A program made the translations under genes and the position numbers. Of a stretch of DNA of 64,000 nucleotides, positions 34,675-42,746 are shown piece by piece. Under the pieces are notes generated by a model. It searched no databases, was not told the origin of the DNA, and saw nothing but the letters and a program-made list of their open reading frames with translations. The stretch comes from Phycisphaerae bacterium (GTDB lineage Bacteria > Planctomycetota > Phycisphaerae > UBA1845 > PWPN01), in NCBI GenBank assembly GCA_035384605.1, contig DAOOIV010000004.1:1-64000 (forward strand). Direction: 5' to 3'. How positions within the stretch are numbered: position 1 is the first letter of the stretch; each line of letters begins with the position of its first letter.

Positions 34675-36024
34675 TCATCCTTTTCTCCCCGCGATCGGCA
34701 TCTCGTACACCGCGGGATTGATCCTTCGCAACGTCTGCGCCACCGCCGCCGGTTCCTGGCGTCGAATGTGCTCCTCGAACTCGCTTCGATACTTCTCGAC
34801 GATCGTTCTGATCGGATACACCGCCCCGTCGGGAAGACCGCAGATGCTCATGCCCGGTATCATGCCCATGTTGTGCGAATTCTCGATCAGGATGTCGAGA
34901 TCCTCGCTGCGTCCCGCGCCGGCGGCGATGCGCTTGGCGATCTTATACATCCAGGCGGATCCCTCGCGGCACTGCGTACACTGGCCGCAGGATTCATGGG
35001 CGTAGAACCGGGTTACATTCAGCAGCACCTTGCGGATGTCGGTTTCCTCGTTGATGACGATGGCCCCGGCCGTGCCCAGGCCGAGCAGGCCGTATTTCAC
35101 CGGATCTTCGAAGTCCAGCTTGCAGTCCAATTCATCGCCGGTCAGGATCCCGACCGACAGCCCGCCGGGGATCACGCCCTTGACCTTCTTGTCGCCGATC
35201 ATGCCACGGCCGAAATCGTCGCCGTAGATCAGCTCTCGCACCGTCAGCCCCAGCGGCGCCTCGAAACAGCCTGGGCGGTTGACCGGCCCGGAGATCGTGT
35301 ACAGCTTGGGACCGTTGCTTCCAGGTGTACCGATGGAGCGGAACCAGGCCGCGCCTTGCTCGATGATGTGCGGAAGGCAACAGAGCGTCTCGACGTTATT
35401 GACCACCGTGGGTTGTCCGAAAAGGCCCTTGATGGCGGGAAAGGGCGGCTTGATTCGCGGCCAGCCGCGCTTTCCTTCAAGCGATTCGATCAGCCCTGTC
35501 TCCTCGCCGCAGACGTACGCCCCTGCGCCGCGATGAATGTGGCAATCGAGCGAGTAATCGCAGCCGAGGATACGCTTGCCGAACAGGCCTGCCGCGTAGG
35601 CCTCGTCGAGGGCCTTCTGAAGGATGTGGAAGGTCTCGTGGAACTCGACGCGGATGTAGATATATGCGACGGTTGCCCGTGTGGCGTATCCTGCGATCAG
35701 GATGGCTTCGAGCAACTGGTGCGGGTCATGGTCGACGATGTATCGGTTGTTGAACGTGCCCGGTTCGGATTCATCGAAGTTGACGCAGAGATATGTGATG
35801 CTCCTGTCGGCGGGAAGGAACGACCATTTCACGCCGGTCGGGAAGCCTGCGCCGCCTCGACCGCGAAGATTCGATCGCTTGACTTCGTCGACGACCTGCT
35901 GGGGAGTCATCGTGCGGAGCGCTTTGGCCGCCGCGGCGTATCCGCCCCGCGCGCGGTACGTTTCCAGCCGCCGCACCCCTGCGACGCCGACATTCCTCAA
36001 CAAGACCGGTTCAAACCGTTTCAT
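34675..36024 (-). CDS. nuoF: NADH-quinone oxidoreductase subunit F
   Basis: 449 residues from ATG 36024 (MKRFEPVLLRN); a GTG two codons upstream is an alternative. FMN/NADH-binding motifs: SNLRGRGGAGFPTGVKWSF, CVNFDESEPGTFNNRYIVD, GAGAYVCGEETGLIESLEGK and the C-terminal 4Fe-4S ligands ESCGQCTQCREGSAWMYKI. This is the NADH-oxidising subunit of complex I, in the cytoplasmic arm with NuoE and NuoG. Separated from nuoE by 92 bases that hold a stem-loop. Confidence 0.95.
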   Translation of the reverse strand: MKRFEPVLLRNVGVAGVRRLETYRARGGYAAAAKALRTMTPQQVVDEVKRSNLRGRGGAGFPTGVKWSFLPADRSITYLCVNFDESEPGTFNNRYIVDHDPHQLLEAILIAGYATRATVAYIYIRVEFHETFHILQKALDEAYAAGLFGKRILGCDYSLDCHIHRGAGAYVCGEETGLIESLEGKRGWPRIKPPFPAIKGLFGQPTVVNNVETLCCLPHIIEQGAAWFRSIGTPGSNGPKLYTISGPVNRPGCFEAPLGLTVRELIYGDDFGRGMIGDKKVKGVIPGGLSVGILTGDELDCKLDFEDPVKYGLLGLGTAGAIVINEETDIRKVLLNVTRFYAHESCGQCTQCREGSAWMYKIAKRIAAGAGRSEDLDILIENSHNMGMIPGMSICGLPDGAVYPIRTIVEKYRSEFEEHIRRQEPAAVAQTLRRINPAVYEMPIAGRKG

Positions 36025-36090
36025 GATCACTGCGCTGTCGTCAGGCGCACCTCACGCCCTCTTGCCGAACCGTGCTTGCCGCGCCGTAGC

Positions 36091-36112
36091 GCACCGAAGG
36101 CCGGAACGGTGC
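36091..36112. other. Stem-loop in the nuoE-nuoF gap
   Basis: GCACCG (36091-36096) pairs with CGGTGC (36107-36112) around a ten-base loop that contains GGCC. It lies five bases from the nuoE stop. Its sequence is unrelated to the other repeats of the operon. Confidence 0.55.
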
Positions 36113-36116
36113 CTTC

Positions 36117-36689
36117 TCACGCCTTCACCCCGTCATACAAATCACTCCGTTCCAAGCCGATCTTGTCATTGTCGGGGTCTGCCAGAATGCGGGGCACGTC
36201 CTCGGGGCGCACGTTTTTGTGTAACCGCTCGTTGACCAGCAGGCAGGGGGCGTATTCGCACGCGCCGAGGCATTCCTCCGTCACGAAACTGTATTCACCA
36301 TCTGCGGTGGTCTCGTGCTCCCTGATACCCAGGTGCTCGCAAACCGCCCGATTGACCTCCTGGACGCCCATCAGCTCGCACGAGAGACCCCGACAGGCGA
36401 CGATCACTTTGCGTCCTCTCGGTTTGGTCCAATAGTGCGTGTAAAAGGATGCCGTGTCCATGACCTCTGATGGAGCAAGCTCCAGCAGCTCGGCCAAGTC
36501 GCGCATCGCCCGGCGGCTCACGCAGCCATAAGTCTCCTGCACGATGTGCAGGGCCGGCAGCAGGGCGGCCCGCTTGCTGGGATACCGGGTGAAGAATCCG
36601 CGGATTCTCGCCTTCACCGCCTCGCTGATCTGCGGAGATTCCGCGTCGTCCGGTGCCGGTTGATTCCTGTCGATCGTTCGCCACGCCAT
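36117..36689 (-). CDS. nuoE: NADH-quinone oxidoreductase subunit E
   Basis: 190 residues. A helical N-terminus (KARIRGFFTRYPSKRAALLP) leads into the thioredoxin-like 2Fe-2S domain with ligands in ACRGLSCEL and ECLGACEYAP, cluster N1a. HIVQETYGCVSRRAM and SEVMDTASFYTHYW are family signatures. It accepts no quinone itself and works with NuoF in the NADH module. ATG 36689 with a GAGAAA stretch upstream. Followed upstream by the tandem hairpin array. Confidence 0.94.
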   Translation of the reverse strand: MAWRTIDRNQPAPDDAESPQISEAVKARIRGFFTRYPSKRAALLPALHIVQETYGCVSRRAMRDLAELLELAPSEVMDTASFYTHYWTKPRGRKVIVACRGLSCELMGVQEVNRAVCEHLGIREHETTADGEYSFVTEECLGACEYAPCLLVNERLHKNVRPEDVPRILADPDNDKIGLERSDLYDGVKA

Positions 36690-36715
36690 CGTTTTCTCTG
36701 TCGTTCTTCGCGGAT

Positions 36716-36911
36716 CACCGGGCCGACGCTCATGTCAGTCCGTTTGACTCCGATCGTGGGGCCGACGCCCTCGTCGGCCCTTTGTGACTCTGACCGTGGG
36801 GCCGACGCCCTCGTCGGCCCTTTGTGACTCTGACCGTGGGGCCGACGCCCTCGTCGGCCCTTTGTGACTCTGACCGTGAGGCCGACGCCCTCGTCGGCCC
36901 TTGCTGACTCA
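36716..36911. repeat. Tandem 40-bp hairpin repeat between nuoD and nuoE
   Basis: Units starting at 36756, 36796, 36836 and 36876 are almost identical (exact 40-base period). A fifth, degenerate unit precedes them from about 36716. Each contains the inverted repeat GGCCGACG/CGTCGGCC with a CCCT loop, and a spacer ending TGTGACTCTGACC. There are no unique spacers, so it is not CRISPR. Transcribed with the operon, it would form four or five successive hairpins between the nuoD and nuoE coding regions. Confidence 0.92.
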
Positions 36912-36980
36912 CGGTGTTCGTCGAAGTCCGCCGCACGGCCCCGGGCTTGCCCGTGGGGTTCCATTGGCGATCTTCATCCG

Positions 36981-38246
36981 TTACCTGTCCAACTCTGCGG
37001 CGATGATGTTCAGGCTACCCAACACCGCGACTACGTCGCTGATCTGATGCCCGACGATCAGGTGTTCGAAGGCCTGAAAATGAACAAGGCTCGGCGGCCG
37101 GCAGCGGGCGCGGTACGCACAGCGCCCGCCGTCGCTCACCAGGTAAAAGCCCAGCTCTCCGTTGGCCGTCTCATTGGCCCCGTATACCTCGCCCACCGGG
37201 GGCGTAAACCCTCGGTTGGTCATGATCAGCTCGAAGTGGTGAATCAATCCCTCGATGCTGAAGTAGACCTCTCGTTTGTCGGGCAGTGTGACCTTATCGT
37301 TTGGAAGCACATTCACCGGCCCGGGCGGAATGTTGTCGATCAACTGGTGGATGATGCCTGCGGCCTGCTTGATCTCCTCGATCCTGACCAGGTAACGAGC
37401 GAGCACGTCACCGCCGGTAGCGATGGGCACCTGGAACGAGACCCCGGACGAGCCTTTGCCGTCCCAATTGTCCGCATAGCAGAGATACGGTTCATCCTTG
37501 CGGAGATCGCGACGCACGCCGGAAGCTCGGGCCAGCGGACCCGTCCAGCCCCAGGAGATGGCATCGTCCCGGCTCATATAGCCGATGCCCTTGGTTCGCT
37601 CGATAAACAGCCGGTTGCGGTTCAGCAGGTTTTCGAGATCGCTGATCGCCCGTGGAAGGCGTGCGAGGAACTCCTTCACGTGCCGGGGCCATTCGGGCGG
37701 AATATCGAACATGAGGCCGCCCACGCGCGTGTAACTGGTCGTGAAGCGGGCGCCGCAGACCTCTTCGAAAAGGTCGTTGATCCATTCCCGCTCATTGAAG
37801 CCGTAGAGAAAGGCCGTGAATGCGCCAAGGTCCAAGGCGGCGGCCCCCACACAAAGCAGGTGGTCCTGGATGCGCGCCAACTCGGCGATGATCGTTCGAA
37901 TGGCCTTGCAGCGGGGTGTGATCTCGATGCCGAACAACTTCTCGCAGGTGTGGTGCCATGCGATGTTGTTGGCCATCGGACTGATGTAGTTCATGCGGTC
38001 CGTGATTGTCACGTACTGGTTGTAGTCGAGATGCTCGCCGAGCTTTTCGAACCCGCTATGGAGATAGCCGATATGCGGGGTGCAGGCTACTACCGTCTCA
38101 CCGTCCAGTTCCAGGACAAGCCGAAGCGTGGTATGCGTGGCCGGGTGCTGGGGGCCGAAGTTCAGGCACCAAAGCTCGCGATGGCCGGGACCTTCGAGCA
38201 GCCCCTGTCGCACGAAAGTCGTTGGCTGTGGCGAACTTACGGACAC
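36981..38246 (-). CDS. nuoD: NADH-quinone oxidoreductase subunit D
   Basis: 421 residues beginning with GTG 38246. LNFGPQHPATHTTLRLVLEL, HIGYLHSGFEKLGEHLDYNQ, DRMNYISPMANNIAW, LLCVGAAALDLGAFTAFLYG and HFELIMTNRGFTPPVGEVYG define the 49-kDa/NuoD family, a NiFe-hydrogenase-like subunit lining the quinone site. It is not fused to NuoC. It is the first gene of the operon visible: no nuoA, nuoB or nuoC lies upstream; instead a divergent MBL-fold gene is found 265 bases away. Confidence 0.95.
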   Translation of the reverse strand: MSVSSPQPTTFVRQGLLEGPGHRELWCLNFGPQHPATHTTLRLVLELDGETVVACTPHIGYLHSGFEKLGEHLDYNQYVTITDRMNYISPMANNIAWHHTCEKLFGIEITPRCKAIRTIIAELARIQDHLLCVGAAALDLGAFTAFLYGFNEREWINDLFEEVCGARFTTSYTRVGGLMFDIPPEWPRHVKEFLARLPRAISDLENLLNRNRLFIERTKGIGYMSRDDAISWGWTGPLARASGVRRDLRKDEPYLCYADNWDGKGSSGVSFQVPIATGGDVLARYLVRIEEIKQAAGIIHQLIDNIPPGPVNVLPNDKVTLPDKREVYFSIEGLIHHFELIMTNRGFTPPVGEVYGANETANGELGFYLVSDGGRCAYRARCRPPSLVHFQAFEHLIVGHQISDVVAVLGSLNIIAAELDR

Positions 38247-38409
38247 TCAACACGCCCCTGTCGTCACCATGGCGCCCGGTTCTTTCGGCACCCGTCGCGT
38301 CCAGCCTGGTTACTGGCTCGGCGGAGCGCCCTTTGTGCCCGGCGTCACGAAGATGATAGGGTCTTGGCGCGGGGGCGGCAAGGCGGGGGCAGGACCGCGC
38401 GATGTTGTT

Positions 38410-38438
38410 TTGAGTTGTGCGGATTCCGAGCCTATAGT
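38410..38438 (+). promoter_or_regulatory. Candidate sigma-70-type promoter of the MBL-fold gene
   Basis: TTGAGT (38410-38415) and TATAGT (38433-38438) are 17 bases apart, five and five matches to the consensus hexamers. They lie about 70 bases before the proposed TTG start at 38511. Confidence 0.5.
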
Positions 38439-38510
38439 GACTTGCGATTCAAAGGGGTGGGACATTGCTTGTGCGGGAACGTCGATCCCAGGACGGCAAG
38501 GGACGTGGTA

Positions 38511-39476
38511 TTGAAGAGCAGCCTACAACTCGTGCCGATGCACGTCGGGCAATGCACGCTCGGCAAGAACCACGTCCTGGGCGATCCTCATAGCGACGAG
38601 GATCGGGTTGATTTCACGCTTTATGCGTTCCTGGCGGATGGCGGTCCCGGGCGTCGTGCCTTGATCGATCTGGGGCCTGTCGGACTGCCCTACATCAACT
38701 GGATGTTCAGGCGCTACGGCTTCTTCCGCGATTTGCCGGGCGCCCCCGACGATGTGCGTCAGCCGCACGGCAACATCTTCGATTGGCTGAGTCGGCTGAA
38801 CATCGCTCCCGAGAGTGTCGGCCACATTGTCTTTACTCATTTGCACGCTGATCACCATGGCCTGACCGACGGCAAGGATGGCGGGGCGATCCTGCGATTC
38901 CCCAACGCCCGCATTTACGTTTCCAGGACAGGCTGGGAGGACAACCTCACAAAACGGGTGAACGGAGGCTGGAACAGTTACGTCGATTTCGCGTTCTCCG
39001 ACTTCTTGCTTGACGCCGACAAGGCCGGCCGGCTGGCGGTCCTTGATGAGGGCGAGGTCATGCCGGGCGTAACGGTGAGCTATCTTGGGGGGCATTCGGT
39101 GTGCAGCCTGGCCGTGCGCATCGAGACTCCCTCGGGCGCGGCGGTGGTCTGCAGCGATGACGTCTATCGGTATGACCTGCTCGAGCAGGGTATTCTGGCG
39201 CGGCTGCGGGTGACTCACGCCCGGCTGCTCGCGGCGACCGAACGGCTGGTCGGTATGGCCGAGGCCGGAGCGATTCTGCTGCCGTGTCACGATCCAGGCA
39301 TCTTCGATATGTACAGCCGCTACAAGCAAGAATGGCTGGGGCATCTCAAGCCTGTGTCGCACCGCGCTGCCGCCGGGTTCCGACGTTCCGCCAAGGTCCT
39401 GCTGGGCCGGTTGCCGGATGACAGCGTGCCCTCCCCAGCGCGGCCGCGAGACTGCAAGACACCGGCTATGCCCTGA
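38511..39476 (+). CDS. MBL-fold metallo-hydrolase
   Basis: About 321 residues. HLHADHHG near residue 112 is the zinc-binding HxHxDH motif of metallo-beta-lactamase-fold hydrolases; LGGHSVCSL, CSDDV and LLPCHDPGIF supply the further ligands. It resembles the N-acyl homoserine lactonase-like branch, but no specific substrate can be read. ATG 38538 would remove the first beta-strand (LQLVPMHVGQ), so TTG 38511, seven bases after AAGGGA, is preferred; GTG 38505 is another option. A very long frame extends upstream as antisense of nuoD and is not coding. Cytoplasmic. No obvious link to the divergent nuo operon. Confidence 0.8.
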   Translation: MKSSLQLVPMHVGQCTLGKNHVLGDPHSDEDRVDFTLYAFLADGGPGRRALIDLGPVGLPYINWMFRRYGFFRDLPGAPDDVRQPHGNIFDWLSRLNIAPESVGHIVFTHLHADHHGLTDGKDGGAILRFPNARIYVSRTGWEDNLTKRVNGGWNSYVDFAFSDFLLDADKAGRLAVLDEGEVMPGVTVSYLGGHSVCSLAVRIETPSGAAVVCSDDVYRYDLLEQGILARLRVTHARLLAATERLVGMAEAGAILLPCHDPGIFDMYSRYKQEWLGHLKPVSHRAAAGFRRSAKVLLGRLPDDSVPSPARPRDCKTPAMP

Positions 39477-39772
39477 CTTCAGACAAGCCGGGCCTGCTGC
39501 AGAATCAAATGGCGTGCCGGTACCTGAAGCGGGCTTTGCAGCCCTCTTCTCCAAACGGTTTCTTCTTGAGGTGCGGAAGACGTCGTCGAAGAAGGGGAGT
39601 CTGACGGGTGGGTGTTGATGTCAATAAGCCTTCATCCGCGATGCTTTTCTTAAGCGGCCTGCCTTAGGAATGCCGGCCACGTTTCAACTTTTGCTTACCT
39701 TTGCCGGTGATGCTGGTTGAGGATTGGGCAAAGAGCTTCCGCCCTGCCATCCGAACGGTTTTTCCTCGCCGC

Positions 39773-40717
39773 TCAATTCGCCAGTTGGATTTCACAGATC
39801 AGCGGCCGATGGTCAGACTTCCACGTCCAGCCCAACTCGCAACGTGTCACCCGAAGCAGCCGACTGACCCATGCTTGGTCGATGGCCAGCACCGGGCATG
39901 GTATCGGCCACGTTGCGTAATGGCCTTTGCCGGCTGCCTCGAAGGCATTAAGGAAATCCTGCCGAAGTCCGCGAAGGTGGATCGAATCTGCAGGCGTATT
40001 GAAATCCCCGATGATGATCGTCGGCTCATTTGACATCGAGCAAGCCAAGCGAGTCAAGGTCTGTATCGCCGCCGCCCGCGAGTAAAACGGGTTGCTCCTG
40101 ATCTCCGGTTGGATGACGCTGAGACGAACACCGCCGACCAGCACCGACGTGTGTTTGTACCAGGCGCGGTCTGCCAAATCGCCACATTCATGCTCGACAA
40201 GCTCGCCGCGCGTGATCAGTATCATACCATGATAGATTGTCGAGATGTTGTATCCGGGGAACGCCGCCGCGTATTGGGCGATTCGTTCCTTGGTGGCCGG
40301 GCCGGCCTCATTCATGGCGATGATATCCGGATTGACCCGACGGATCTGATCGATGACGCCCGGCCGTTCCAAGGCGCGCCCTGCGGTGTTCCAGGCCAGG
40401 ACCCGCACGCCTTTGCCGTCGCTGGCCGTCGCGGAAGTGAAACGGGTCGCACAGTGCCACCATGCCATGCAAGCCACGGCGGCACCGAGGCACAACCAGC
40501 CCATACGCCGACGACGCCGGACCAGGAGCAACAAGCAGGCTATTGCGGCGATGCCTGCCAGGACAATGATGGGCGTTGCGTAGAAGATGGTGGATGCCGG
40601 AACAAAGCTATCCCGGACGGTCAGCCTGATCAGCAGAGCGACAACCCAATAAACCGCGAGGACGGCAGCGGCTTGGTCAGCGATGCTCCCGGCGTTTCTT
40701 CGGCACCACGCGATCAT
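39773..40717 (-). CDS. Endonuclease/exonuclease/phosphatase-family protein with membrane anchor
   Basis: About 314 residues from ATG 40717. Two or three N-terminal helices (AVLAVYWVVALLIRL, ATPIIVLAGIAAIACLLLLV, MGWLCLGAAVACMAWW) anchor the protein; the C-terminal ~220 residues are the DNase I-like fold with VRVLAWNTAG, PDIIAMNEAGP, IIIGDFNTPADS and a terminal KSDHRPLI. Catalytic Asn/Glu/Asp/His positions are kept. Likely a surface- or periplasm-facing phosphodiesterase; in planctomycetes such proteins are widespread and uncharacterised. The 296 bases between it and the convergent MBL gene show only a short inverted repeat. Confidence 0.85.
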   Translation of the reverse strand: MIAWCRRNAGSIADQAAAVLAVYWVVALLIRLTVRDSFVPASTIFYATPIIVLAGIAAIACLLLLVRRRRRMGWLCLGAAVACMAWWHCATRFTSATASDGKGVRVLAWNTAGRALERPGVIDQIRRVNPDIIAMNEAGPATKERIAQYAAAFPGYNISTIYHGMILITRGELVEHECGDLADRAWYKHTSVLVGGVRLSVIQPEIRSNPFYSRAAAIQTLTRLACSMSNEPTIIIGDFNTPADSIHLRGLRQDFLNAFEAAGKGHYATWPIPCPVLAIDQAWVSRLLRVTRCELGWTWKSDHRPLICEIQLAN

Positions 40718-40827
40718 CTGACGTTCCCGACGGGGCCTCGTTGCCCGTTGCGGCCCAAACAGACGGGGCATTCCGCACCTGCTGCTTGCGGAATGCCCCG
40801 GTTCTGGCGAAGAAAGCAGGCCGACCC

Positions 40828-41874
40828 TTACCTGCCGAGCAGGTGCTCGATGACCATGCGCTCCAGTCCTTCGTAATCGCGGTTGCGGATGAACTCCGCC
40901 TCTTTTTTGCGGTTGAAGGTTCTCACCTTGGCCAGCAGCAGCTCGAAGAATCGCTTGCTGTTGGCCAGGTGGGCGGTATTATTGGACTGTTTCTGTGTCC
41001 GCATGACTTTGACGTCCAGACCGACCATCTCGCCGTTGAGGCCGAAGCCGCCTTCCTCGAGCACTCGGACCTGGTTGAACGCTCGCCGCAGGTTGTCGGC
41101 GGCAAAGCTCTTGTCCTCGTCAAACTTCAAGCCGTTCTGGTCGTTCAGATGCACGCTCCAGAGCTTCTTGTGGTATAGGGCGAAGGCCATCTCGTCCGAC
41201 GGGTCCAGCCCGGCCAGCAGGGCGTGGGCCGTCTCGATGAGCCCGCCGACCCGCGACGGGTCATCGGAGAGATAGGCCAGCGAAATGGCGTGCCCGATCG
41301 TCGGTACGTAGGCGTGGTCCATGGGCTCGTTGGGCTTCGGCTCGATCAAGATGCGCACTTCCTTGTTGTGGTTGAGCATCTTGTTGATCGCCTGCATGAG
41401 GTACTCGTGGGCGATCCGGGCGTTCTTAGATTCGCGGATGTAGGTGCCTTCGCGGGCCAGCCAGAGAACGATCTGGTTGGCGCCCAGCTCGAAGGCGATG
41501 TCGATCGCCTGCAACGAGCGATCGATAGCGTATCGGCGACAAGCCGCGCTGTTGGAGGTGTAGCCGCCGTCAATGGTCATCGGGTTTTCCCACAGGCGGG
41601 GGGCCACGAACTCGGGGACCAGCCCGTGGTCCTTCAGGATCTTGCCGAGCTGGGCTGCACGCTTGAGCACGGTCGAGGCCGGCAGGGTGTCGAGCTCCGG
41701 CACGGCGTCGTCGTCGTGGAACTGGACCCCGTCAAAGCCCAGATCCTTGTAGACCTTCAGTTTCTTGGCGAAGCTGACCGGTTGCCGGACGGGAGGGCCA
41801 AAGGGGTCGGCGCCTTCATGAATGTTCCAGGGTCCGAACGAGAAACGGTATCTCTTGGTCTGCTTTTTAGCCAC
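40828..41874 (-). CDS. Xylose isomerase-like sugar isomerase
   Basis: 348 residues forming a TIM barrel. YRFSFGPWNIHEGADPFGPP, GFDGVQFHDDDAVPE, EPKPNEP, IGHAISLAYL and SVHLNDQNGLKFDEDKSF align well with the Streptomyces-type xylose isomerase pattern (FTFGLW, ITFHDDD, EPKPNEPRGD, HIDLNGQSGIKYDQD). The metal ligands in HDDD, EPKPNEP and HLNDQ are kept. It is about 40 residues shorter than typical XylA and the C-terminal helical extension is reduced. It would convert an aldose to a ketose in the cytoplasm; xylose is plausible given the xylanase in the window but not proven. Confidence 0.8.
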   Translation of the reverse strand: MAKKQTKRYRFSFGPWNIHEGADPFGPPVRQPVSFAKKLKVYKDLGFDGVQFHDDDAVPELDTLPASTVLKRAAQLGKILKDHGLVPEFVAPRLWENPMTIDGGYTSNSAACRRYAIDRSLQAIDIAFELGANQIVLWLAREGTYIRESKNARIAHEYLMQAINKMLNHNKEVRILIEPKPNEPMDHAYVPTIGHAISLAYLSDDPSRVGGLIETAHALLAGLDPSDEMAFALYHKKLWSVHLNDQNGLKFDEDKSFAADNLRRAFNQVRVLEEGGFGLNGEMVGLDVKVMRTQKQSNNTAHLANSKRFFELLLAKVRTFNRKKEAEFIRNRDYEGLERMVIEHLLGR

Positions 41875-42746
41875 GCTACGTTCCTTTCGAGTTCAAGGCT
41901 CCAATACGAATGCATCGCAACATGCCCGGGCGGCAAGCCCGGAACACGCTATTGCCGATGGTAGGGTACCCCAAGGGTCATTCCCCGGCAAGGCGGCTGC
42001 CAAGGAGGAGCGAGGGGGTTCGTGACGCTTCAGGCGGGAGGGTGCCAGGGCTCTTTCAGAACCGCGACCGTGAGGGAGCGGCGCAGCACGGGTCGCCTTC
42101 GCTTCGCGGAACCTATGCTTCCCCGTGCCAGCCTGTGTTATGGAAGACACCGGTGAACAAGCCGCTGACGGGACCCGCCGGGTGCCATGCCCACGGCTCT
42201 GCGTGGGCATGCTTGAGCTGAAAGCTGACAGCAGAATGCTGAAAGCTCGCCTCTCTGAAATCTCCATTCCCAAATCCGCAATCCTGCCCCTTTGAATGGT
42301 ACCAACGCGTGGTGTCATGTCCACAGCTCTGCGCGGGGACGTGGCTCGATCTGAAAGCTCAAAACCAAAAGGCGAATGCTGATCGCTTTTTTCTGTATAG
42401 AAGTCGACAGGTTCGAGGGTCTGCGCGCCGGCTCGTGATGATCCCACAATCTGACGAGCCGCGCGGTGGGCCCGGACGCCCGAGAGGCCGGCTTCCTCGC
42501 CTAACCGATCACGGACCACTGTCCACTCGCCGTCCATCTTCTCTTGGCGTCATGGCGGTCCCATTCGCTCGCCTTTTACATCCGTGCGATCGCTGTGATC
42601 TGTGGTCACACTTCTTGTAGCCGGCCGCCCCGGCCTTGTTTTATCCTTCATCCTTCCGCCTTCATCCTATCTTCCGGCACCTCCGTCCCATCCGGCCAAT
42701 TCCCAATTCTCAACTCGTAATTCCTACCGGCACTACTCCCCGCTCG
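41875..42746. repeat. 872-base non-coding island filled with repeats
   Basis: No plausible gene. It contains a CCGCGACCG-GGGAGCGG element and a 7-bp long-range stem near 42062-42128, the composite hairpin plus heptamer element twice (42182-42245 and 42312-42385), further heptamer-period arrays (42254-42288, 42507-42527, 42643-42670, 42697-42724) and an 8-bp stem CGGCTCGT/ACGAGCCG (42429-42461). The island sits upstream of the isomerase gene and downstream of the pseudopilin. Confidence 0.75.
42182..42385. repeat. Composite hairpin plus CTGAAAG element, two copies
   Basis: Copy 1: a perfect 10-bp inverted repeat CATGCCCACG (42186-42195) / CGTGGGCATG (42202-42211), then CTGAAAG-type seven-base units from 42218. 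Copy 2: a diverged form of the hairpin at 42316-42346 (loop AGCTCTGCG shared), then CTGAAAG units from 42351. The copies are 130 bases apart and keep the same order of parts. Confidence 0.7.

Noticed and set aside
34768..36435. 555-residue plus-strand frame over nuoF and nuoE
   Set aside because: Antisense of two complete Fe-S subunit genes.
36716..36911. CRISPR array
   Set aside because: The units are direct 40-base tandem copies with no variable spacers, and no cas genes are present.
36864..38510. 870-residue plus-strand frame that joins antisense nuoD to the MBL gene
   Set aside because: Only the part after about 38511 has MBL motifs. The rest is the reverse strand of nuoD, a strong complex I gene, and the repeat array.
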